From positions 87,458,381 to 87,522,380 of the forward strand of contig CM043957.1 of assembly GCA_014529385.2 (NCBI GenBank): DNA of 64,000 nucleotides, in the 5' to 3' direction. Source of the DNA: Adiantum capillus-veneris (taxonomy: Eukaryota > Streptophyta > Polypodiopsida > Polypodiales > Pteridaceae). Below, piece after piece: positions 26,119-37,100 of this stretch (position 1 is the stretch's first letter; each line of letters starts with the position of its first letter). The notes beneath the pieces are model-generated. The model was not told the DNA's origin, did no database searches, and worked only from the letters and a program-made list of their open reading frames with translations. Both the position numbers and the translations under genes were made by a program.

Positions 26119-28033
26119 GTTCATTCTCTCTTAACTCTACGCTTTTGCATTGTGGACTTTGACATGGTATCAAAGCGCAAGGCTCGTTGGTTGTGGAAGG
26201 AAGAGCACGGCAAAGAAGAAATATAGTTGGCGTTTTAAAAAGCTCAGATGGCTCTGCGAAGGACTAGTTATGTCGGCGTTTGGTGATGGCAAGCTTTGGA
26301 GCGTTTTAAAATGCATGCGTTTTTAGAAGCTTTCAAGACAACGTTTTCTAGCTCTCTTCTCCCAGCTTTTTGAAACGCCAGACTAGTTGGCGTTGTCATA
26401 GTTACCGGAACGGGGAACGGGGAGTGGCAACATGCATGAAATGCCATCCCCTATTTCGGATATTCATGTTTGAAACACGGAACGGGGAATGGGCGTCGCA
26501 TTTGTAAAGCTTGTCTGAGTGGACGTCTTGAGACACAACGAAGAGGGTTGGTGGTGGGGCAAGTTGCTTGCAATGTCACGAGGACGTGGCATCTGCTAAC
26601 CTTAGTTGTTGGTTTCTTTCCAATGATTTTTATTTAATTTTTGGGACCCTCTTTTTGAAGTTGCAAATGGCCGGATATTGTATGGCCAATGTGAACGGCC
26701 AACGGCCGAGAGTTTCACCCGCAGAGGAGAAGGCCTTGTCGCCACGAGTTGGTCGGGCCGACCGACACTAGAATCTGAGCTGTAAAAGTATGTCTAGGCT
26801 CAGTTCATAGTCATTTAGGCCCCTGGCCACACTTGATAAGTTGGTTGGTACTAGGAAATTAACTCAAAAGAGGCATAGTGGTCACTTGGCAGCACCAGAG
26901 GCTTCAGAAGGTCAAATCCTACCACCTCAGCCAATTTTGGGCTCTAGAATCAATTTGGGGGAGTTTGGGATTGTAGCCTGCCCCTCTCTCTCTCTCTCTC
27001 TCTCTCATTGTGACCTACAGAGTGTGTGTGAGTAGTTGGTGCAGGTGATGAAGCTTTAATGGAAAGCTTGCCTTCTCCCTTGCACTTATGTAGCACGATA
27101 ATTCCGCTCTTGCGCACCTCTCTCCCCTTTTGAATACAAAATCGTGATGCCCCGCTCAATTGCTAATCCCCCACCGGTACAAGTGAATTCGGAGAGGTTT
27201 CTCGCAAGAAATCTCGTCCGATTCAGAGGGCAAGTAGCCCAACAGGCGCGGGAGTACGAGGTCTCGTTACGGATGTGTTTGGCTCGCGAGACGGAGCCCA
27301 AAACAGGAAATTACAGCTTGCTGTGTAAACTTGCAGGTTTAGGGTTCTGGCCCTAATTGGTCCGGAGGTCCGGGGAAGCGAGGGGATCGATAAATAGGTG
27401 ATCTGACGCAATTTCAGGGCAGAAAACAGAGAATTCAGCATGCTGCAGATTCTTGCCAGGTTTTGTAAAGTGTCCGTATGCGCCGGGAAAGTCATCCATT
27501 GTGTAGGGATTTTGTCTGTGAAGTTCCTAGTACAGTTATGCTGTTGAAATCGAGCCAGGACAGGTCTTTTTCAGCCCGGATTATGTGGGACAGCTCGTAG
27601 GAAATCGCAGGTTTTATTACCTTTTTGATAAGAATAAAGGAATTCCGAAAGGGGCGCGAGTCTTTGGGGGCCAACAGGTTGTCGGCGTCTGCTTGGAGCG
27701 CTCTAGCTGCCAGGCCGTGTTCATTTGGAGTGTTAATAAATACTTCTTGGCTGAAAACTGCTTCTGGACTTTGTCGGAGTGCTGACAATTGGCGCTTGTC
27801 TGAGTGCGTCTATTCCTTGCAGGGACGCACACAAGCTCTATGGACTGCCCTACGCCTTCACCGTGCGCTTCGTGGCCTCTGTGCCCTTCACGGACACCAG
27901 AGCAGGAAATTGTTGAGGAGGGAGAAAGAGGGCTGAATTGAGAGCTGAGAGAGGAGGCTTTATGTGTGAGTAAATTGTTGCAGAGAGAGTTGAACTGGTA
28001 GCACTACCTCCTTATAAGCCTAGTGTAGGATAT

Positions 28034-28104
<71 letters not shown>

Positions 28105-31100
28105 CTCGCAACTGGCCAGCATTGGTGTTTTCTAAAAACTTACACTAGTTGCTAAGTTTTTTACATCTTCTTTTAATGTTAAATCATTTGACCGCTTTCA
28201 CCACACTGACTTGACCACTCATTTTTAAAGGTTTTAAACCTTAGACTTCAAAATGAGCGTTAAAACCTGGTTTTCTGGTCAATTTGGAGCATTAATAACT
28301 CAACTGATTTCATGTCTCTCCCGACTTAGTGTGTCGGCTCCTGTCGGGACGTATGTCCACCGTGTCCGGTCGGCCATTTTCTTGAGCGGCCACCGTAAAA
28401 ATATTAAATTATAGCTTTTCCGAGCGAAGTAGGGACACCATCTTATTCATGTGCTTGTTTTGACTGTTATGCACTACGTCCGGCTACTGATCTACTTATC
28501 ATACTATCCGGGCATGGGTAAATTTGTCACAAATTGGTGACGTGACAGCGCGGACACACCCTGCTGATGTGGCACAGGTCCGTAAAATGCGTCGACAGGC
28601 TGACGTAGCAAATTGTATGGATGGCTGCAGATTCCGATGACTGTTGACGTGGCATTCTTTGCAAAATAGGAAGGTTGTGATGTCCTCCAAGAAATACCTT
28701 GGTACCACAAGAACGACGCCGTGGTCGACTATCGGGCTGAGAAAGTGACTTTGACAAATGAAGGGCAAAGAGATTGTACTTGATGAAATTCACTTTCTTT
28801 ACTTGATTTTCTAGAGAGAACTGAATGATGATTGAAGGTCGAGTATGTTTTGACCTCGAAAAAGAACGCCAAGATTTTCTCCACACATGCTGATTGTTTC
28901 TCTGAGGGCCTGCTAGGCGAGTTGCCACCATCTCATCTTGAGGATCACACTATTGATCTGATACCTGGAAACACACCACCAAACCAGCCACCTTACCGTG
29001 TTAGCCGAGCCCCGAATGAAGAGATTATGAACCAAGTGAAAGACCTTCAGGAAAAGGGTCTTATCCAACCGAGTACTTCACCCTACTACTCTCCGGTGTT
29101 GTTGGTTTTAAAGAAAGACAGTCTTGGAGAACGTGCATTGATTATAGAGCTCTCAATAAAATCACCATCAAGAACAATTTTTCGAATCTGAGGATTGATG
29201 ATATTCTTGACACTACAGGGATCCTCTTGTTTCAGCAGGATCGATTTGAAAAGCGGATATCATCATATCAGAATCGCGCCGGGAGATGTCTACAAGACAG
29301 CTTTTTGGATGAGTTTCGGTTTATATGAATTTTTGGTGATGCCTTTTGGCCTTACCAATGCTCCAACGACTTTTAACCGAATGATGGATAGGATTTTCAG
29401 AGAGTACATATCTTTTGTTGGCACTTTCTTTGATGACATTATAGTCTTCTCCAAGGATGAGGCGGAACATAGACAACATTTGCTACGAGTCTTTCTGGCA
29501 TTGCGAGATCACAAGTTAGTAATCAATGCCAAGAAGAGTGAATTTTTCTTACCGGGGATACACTTTTTGGGACACATCGTCTCAGCAGCAGGAGTACAGA
29601 TGGACCCGGCCACGATTGAGACTATACGTGATTGGCCCGATTTGAAGAATGTTCATGAAGTAAGAAGCTTTTTGGGCTTATGTTCTTACTACCGGCGGTT
29701 CATTAGTAAGTTTGCAGAGGTTGCTTGCCCTTTGCATATTTTGCATAGAAAGGAGTCCCTTTCTCGTGGGGGACCCACATAGGTGATTGCTTTTGAGACT
29801 TTGAAAGAGAAATCGACTACGGGACCAGTTTTGACTTTGCCGGATTCGCAAAAGTCATTTGAAGTATATTGTGATGCTTGTGGTCGTAGTCTGGGTGGAG
29901 TCTTAATGCAAGAAGGCCATGTCATTGTCTATGAGAGCCGATTGTTTTCAAGCTAGGAATTGACAGCATAGATTTATGAGAAAGAGCTTTTGGTGGTTAT
30001 CCATGCTCTTACTCAGTGGCGACATTACCTACTCAGAGCCGATTTTACGGTCTTCACTGATCATCAGAGTTTACGCTACCATTTGTCACAGAAGCAGCTT
30101 TCGGAAAAGCAGATGCGGTGGGCTAACATCTTGTCACAATTTCACTTTCTGATTGTCCATGTACATGGACATAAGAACTTGGTGGCAGATGCTTTGTCCC
30201 GGAAGCCGTTAGTCTTGGCTATTTCCGCGATTCACCATAGCAGCTTCGAGGACATGGTCGATCAGTACGCCACAGATCCAGCTTTTTCAGATGTATTTAG
30301 TCGAATACAGAATGGGGAGGTAGTAGCGGGATATATTCCATACGGGATGGCTACTTGATGGAGAAAACAATGTTGTGTGTTACACAGCCGTTGAGGGAAA
30401 AGGTTCTAACCGAATGCCACTGTCCACCATTTACGGGTCACCATGGCATTGATACCACCTTGAAAGGTGTAGAGCGTTACTTCTTTTGGCTGAGACTCAA
30501 GAAGGATGTGGACGATTTTGTACGTAGTTGCTTGGTATGCCAGAAGGTCAAGTTTGACAAGCATAAAGCACAGGGATTGTTATAGCCTTTACCCATTCCC
30601 ACCCGCCCCTGGGAAAGTATTCCAATGGATTTCATTTTTGATCTCTCGAAGACACACAGCGGGCACGATGGTATTTGGACTGTTATTGACAGATTTAGCA
30701 AGCGAGCTCATTTCATTCTAGTGAAGAAAACAGTCAAGCCGGATCATTTAGCGAGACTGTTCATTTCTCAGATATTCAGATTACATGGCATGCCTGAGAC
30801 AATAGTCTCTGACAGAGATCGTCGATTCACGAGTTTGTTTTGGAAGGCTATTTGGGAGAACATTGACACACGGTTGCAGTTCTCGTGATTTTTCCATCCG
30901 TAGACTGATGGGCAATCTAAGATTGCAAATTCAGTCGTATTGGATTTATTGAAGTGTTACATTTCTGATTAGAAGACTCAATGGGAAAAGTTTTTGCCCT
31001 TGGTGGAATTTGCCTACAATAACACGATCCACTCTTCGATAGGGAAGACGCCAGTTGAGATTATTGAAGGTGCTACGAAGGTTTCACCCTTCCTAAGCAC

Positions 31101-34100
31101 GAAAGATAAGACTTTTGAAGCCGACCAGTATATGAGGGACTTGGACACTGCTTTTGCCAAGGTCCGGGAGGCTTTTGTGAAATCTCAGGAAAGACACAAG
31201 AAGGTAGCAGATCGATACCTCGTGACTTGAAATTAAAGAAAGACGATTGGGTGCTCTTACGTTTTGAGAATGCACGCCTGAGAAAGAAAAAGGGAAAGGA
31301 GCGGTTTTTTCCAAAGCTTAGCATGAGATACTATGGACCTTTCCAGATAAAAGAAAAGATAAATGATGTCTCCTTTAAACTGAAGCTGCCTGATACTTGC
31401 AAGATTCACATTGTTTTTCATGTGTCTCTCTTGAAACCTTTTAAAGGTGATGTGCCCGATGATGGGGAGCCAGATGAGCAACTCGAAGTGGAGGAAAGCA
31501 AGGAGATACTCGTTCCAGAACAGATATTGGCACATAAAGATAGAAAGATCAAAGGTAAAGTGATTAGGCGGTTCTTGGTTAAATTCAAGAACTGGATGCG
31601 AAGTGGATGGAGGAGGACCTAGCAGATACTCCTCAGATTTTGGAACTTTACCTTGAAGCATTCGGTTTAGCATAGTCTACTCCAATAGAACCCCGATTTT
31701 AGCAAGGGTGAATCTAGTGCAGCAAACTTGCACAAGAGGGGAGTCACTCCGCTCCTTTGTCAACGGATTACTCCGATATTGATATAGAGTCACTGATGTC
31801 CCTTTGGGTTTCAGGGATACTGCTAAGCTTACAGTATTTTGCTGTATGACTTTATGAATTGGAATTCCCGAAAATGATACTGATTGATTTGTACTTGACT
31901 TGTTTGAGTGCATGAACTGAAAGACGAAATGATTGCAGCATTTCGGTCTCATAAGTCTCTCTAGACATGATTGCAATAAGGATTAGTTAATCGGGCATCT
32001 GTGAGGTCCTGACTGGATCTAGATGCTATTACTAAATACGTTGCCGAATAATCATGGTCTGAGATTTGGAATGAATTTGAATGTGATTTGTATGTGATGT
32101 CCTGTGATGTTAAGTGATGTCCTGTGATCTGATTGTCGATTGGTACATGTGTTGGATATGTTGTGTCTAGTGCGACGGTACTAACAGTTAGTGTCTACTA
32201 AGACAGTTTATGGCCTCTGTTTGTTTTTGGAGGCGTAATCGAGGGCAATTACACAATTCTTTCAAGAGGGGGGTATGTAACAGACTTGGACACTCCAAGT
32301 TAAGAATCTACGGCGACAGGACCAAATTACCACTTCAAAACAGTTCACTGTTCACAATTTGTTCGACACTGGCCCGGCGGAGTTCCGTGCTTAAAGATAT
32401 TGGCTCCAAAGACTGGCGCCCCTTTTGGTATTTCTTTTTGTATTAATGTGAGTTCAAAGTACAAGAGTGCGGGCAGCCGCTCACACTCAGACTCTGTGTC
32501 GAGATGCTCTTAGTTGTGAGAGGCCAGCCCGTTTATTTAAAGGTTACATGGGATGCCAAAAGCAGAGTCCAAAAGCTGAAAATCAAAAGCTTTCAATAAT
32601 AAAGCGAGTCTCTTTTTCTCTCTCACAAGCCCTCTTTCTAAATTAAAGCAGAGCTTTTAGCTCTCTCTCTCTCTCTCTCTCTCTCTCTTTATGCTTTTTT
32701 AAAAATAAAGCAAGAGAGCTCTTTCTCTCTCTCGCCACGTCACAGTTTGGGACATACCCCCCACTGACTGTTAGTACCTACATACTAGGAACACACATCT
32801 AGCACATGTACCAATCGACAGTCACATCACAAGACATCACATGACATTCAACATTCATTCGGATCTTAGACCATGATTTATCGGCAATGTAGCTAGCAAT
32901 CACATCTAGATCCACTCAGACCTCATCGATGCCCGATTGACTAACCCCTATTGCAACCATGTCTATTCGAGATCAATTAGACCAAAATGCTGCAGTCATT
33001 TCGTCTATCAGCTCCTGCACTTAAAACCAAGTCAAGAACAAATCAGTTTCATATTCAGGAATTCCACTTCATAAAGTCATACAGCAGAATACTATCAGCT
33101 CTCAGTATAGAAGCTCAAAGAGACATCAATGACTCTAGTGTTCTAAAAATTCGAGGCATCTGTTGACAAAGGAGCAGTGCATCCCACTGCACCAGATCTG
33201 TGGCCAAGCTGAATTCTGGGTTCCATTTGGAGTAGACTATGCTAAACCAAAAGCTTCAAGGTAAAGTTTCACAATTTGAGGAGTATCTGCTAGGTCCTCC
33301 TCCTCCATCCACTTCGCATCCAATGCAGGATAGTTCTTGAATTTAACCAAGAACCGCCTTCTTACTTTACCTTATTCTTTGTGTCCAAATCTGTTCAGGA
33401 AGAAGGATCTGCTCGTTTTCCTCCACTTTGGGTTGCTCATCGGGCTCCCCATCATCAGGCACATCACCTTTGAAAGGTTTCAAGAGACTCACATGAAATG
33501 CATTGTGAATCCTCCAAGTGTCGGGCAGTTTTAGTCGGAAGGAGATATCATTGATCTTTTCAGAGATTTGTAAAGGTCCGTAGTATCGCATACTAAGCTT
33601 TGGAAAAAGCCTCTCGTTTCCCTTTTTCTTTCTCAGGCATGCCTTCTCAAAAGAGCACCCAATCATCCTCCTCCAATTTCAAATCGCTACGATGGCGATC
33701 TGCTGCCTTTGTCTGGCGTTCTTGAGATTTTTGCAAAGCCTCGTGGACCTTGGCAAAAGCCGTGTCTAAGTCGTGCGTATACTCATCAACTTCAAAAATC
33801 TTATCTTTCGTGCTTAGGAAGGGTGGAACCTTCGCAGCACCTTCAACAATCTCAAATGGCGCCTTCCCCGTCGAAGAGTGTATCCTGTTATTGTAGGCAA
33901 ATTCCACCAAAGGTAGATACTTTTCCCATTGAGTCTTCTGATTCGAGATATAAGACTTCAATAAATCTAAAACCACTGAATTGGCAATCTCAGATTGCCC
34001 GTCAGTCTACGGGTGGAAAGATGACGAGAACTGCAACCGCGTGCCAATGTTCTCCCAAATTGCCTTCCAAAACAAACTCGTAAATCTGGGGTCCCTGTCG

Positions 34101-37100
34101 GAGATTATCGTCTCAGGCATGCCATGTAATTTGAAAATCTGGGCCACAAGCTGTCGCGCTAAGTAATCCGGCTTGAATGTTTTCTTCACTGGAATGAAAT
34201 GAGCATGTTTGCTAAATCTGTCAATAACAGTCCAGATACCATCGTGACCACTCTGTGTTCTCGCGAGATAAAAAATGAAATCCATTGCAATACTTTTCCA
34301 TGGGCGGGTGGGTATGGGCAAAGGCTGTAACAATCCCTGTGCTTTATGTCTGTCAAACTTGACCTTCTGGCATACCAAGCAACTGCGCACAAACTCGTCC
34401 ACATCGTTCTTGAGTCTTGGCCAAAAGAAGTATCTCTCTATCCCTTTCATGGTGGTAGCAATGCCGCGGTGACCCGTAAAAGGTGGACAGTGGCATTCAG
34501 TCATAACCTTTTCCGTCAACGGTTGTGTAACGCACAACATGGTTTTCCACATCAAGTAGCCATCCCGAATGCAATATCCCGCTATTGTCTCCCCATCCTG
34601 TATCCGTGTGAAAACGTCTGCAAAATCCGGATTTGTGGCATATTGGTCGACCATATCCTCGAAGCTCCTATGATATATTGCGGAAATAGGCAGAACCAAC
34701 AGCTTCCGAGGCAAAGCATCTGCCACCAAATTCTTCTGTCCGTGAACATGGACAATCTGGAAGTGAAATTGTGACAAGATGTTCGTCCATCACTTTTCCG
34801 ATAGCTGCTTCTGTGACAAGAAGTAGCGTAAACTCTGATGGTTTGTAAAGACAGTAAAATCCGCACCGAGTAGGTAATGCTGCCACTGAGTAAGAGCATG
34901 GATAACCACCAAAAGCTCTTTCTCATAAATTTGCGCTGTCAATTCCGGCCTTGAGAACAATCGGCTCTCGTAAGCAATGACATGGCCTTCTTGCATCAAG
35001 ACCGCACCAAACTACGACCACAAGCATCACAATATACTTCAAATGACTTCTGCAAGTCCGGCAAAGTCAAAACTGGTCCCGTAGTCAATTTCTCTTTCAA
35101 AGTCTGAAAGGAAGTCACCTCTGTGGGTCCCCACGAGAAAGGGGCTCCTTTCTGTGTCAAGATATGCAAAGGGGAAGCAACCTCTGCAAACTTTCGAATG
35201 AACGGCCTGTAGTACGAACACAGTCCCAAGAAGCTTCTAACTCCATGGACGTTCTTCAAATTGGGCCAATCACGGATAGTCTCTATCTTGGCCGGATCCA
35301 TTTGCACTCTTGCTGTTGACACACTGTGTCCCAAAAAGTGTATCTTTGGTAGGAAAAATTCACTTTTCTTTGCATTAATCACTAACTGGTGCTCTCGTAA
35401 TGCCTGAAAGACCTGAAGCAGATGATCTCTATGTTCTGCCTCATTCTTGGAGAAAACAATGATATCGTCAAAGAAGGTGCCAACAAATAGCCTTTACTCT
35501 CGAAAAATCCTGTCCATCATCCGGTTAAATGTTGTCGGAGCATTGGTTAAGCCAAAAGGCATCACCAAAAACTCAAATAACGCAAAAGTCGTTCGAAAGG
35601 TTGTCTTGTAGACGTCTCTTGGCGCGATTCGGATATGATGATATCCACTCTTGAAATCAATCCTACTAAATCATGAGGATCCCTGTAATTTGTCGAGTAT
35701 ATCATCGATCCTAGGAATCGGAAATCAGTTCTTGATGGTGATTTTGTTGAGAGCTCTATAATCGATGCACATTCTCCAAGATCCGTCTTTCTTCAAAACC
35801 AACAACACTGGAGAGCAATACGATGAAGTACTAGGCTAGACAAGACCCTTTTCCAGGAGGTCTTTCACTTGGTTCATAATTTCTTCGTTTTGTGATCGGC
35901 TCACACGGTAGGGGTGGCCGGTTCGGTGGTGCGCTTCCAGGTACGAGATCAATGGTATGATCTTCAGGACGAGCAGGCGAGTTGGCGGTAACTTGCCTGG
36001 CAGGCCCTTTGAGAAGCAATCGGCATGAGAGTGGAGAAAATCTTGGCGTTCTTTATCAAGTTCAGACATATTTGACCTATCTTCATCACTCAACTCTTTC
36101 AAAAAGATCGAGTAAACAAACAGATTGGATTTCATAAATTTAGAAATGGCCGAAGTCGATACAATAGGGATAGACTCGCCCTTCAGTTTTATATCGAGTA
36201 CAATGGTTCCGTCCTTGCCTGTAGTCAATGTCGCTTTCCTCGCCGGATAGTCGACCACGGCGTTGTTCTTGTGGTACCAGGGAATTCCCAAGAGAACATC
36301 ACAACCTTCCAAAGGCATTATGTAAAAGTCCTCGTGCCCCAAATACCCCTGACAATGCAATCGAAGTTTGCCAATGACAGGTGTAATGGCTACGTCCTTG
36401 CCGAGTGCCGCTAGAACTGCCTCCCCAAGTGGTCCCATCCGATCGGGAGTGATCTCGAGCCGCGCCTCCAATCCTGGTGAAATGAAGTTGGCCTTGGCTC
36501 CTCCACCAAAGAAGATCAGGGCCTCTTGGTCTTTCACTTTGCCCCAAGCTCGGCAAAGTTCTGTACTCTCGTCCATTGTGCTGGGATCGGTACCCACGCA
36601 ATCTGGAACCAGTCCTGTTTTCATCTTGCCTTTTTCTTCCACGTTCCTCAGCTGCTCTTGAACTCTCAGGCCTTTCGTCGTCCTTGTCGTTCTGTTCTTT
36701 CTGTGCCTTTTTAGGGCACTTCGCGGAGATATGTCCAATTTCCCCGCATCCAAAGCACTTCCCTTACCTGATGTAGCGAGCTCTCTGCTGAGGAGTAAGC
36801 TTGGGTCATGCATCTTTCTTTTCCCGGTTGCTCTTTCTCTTTCTACTTTCATTTGTCGAAGTTTGTTCCGCTCTTTGTGTCATGATCTCATCGGTGGGGT
36901 AGGTCAGACTGCCAGAGTGAATGGCAAAACCCCGTTTCGCATGACTCATCAACTCTTGAATAGAAGCTGACTTCTGTTCCAAGCAATGATCTCGGATTTC
37001 TGTAGGTAGACCCAAGGTAAACCGCTCAATCTGTTCCTTGAACGAGATCTTCTTAAATGAAGAGGCGGGTAGAAAAGAGCTCCAGAATCTCTCGCAATAA

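Noticed and set aside
27585-27936. Overlapping open frames in the right part of LTR-A copy 1
   Set aside because: They lie in LTR sequence and in the dispersed repeat also found at 44371-44620, where the frames are not kept.
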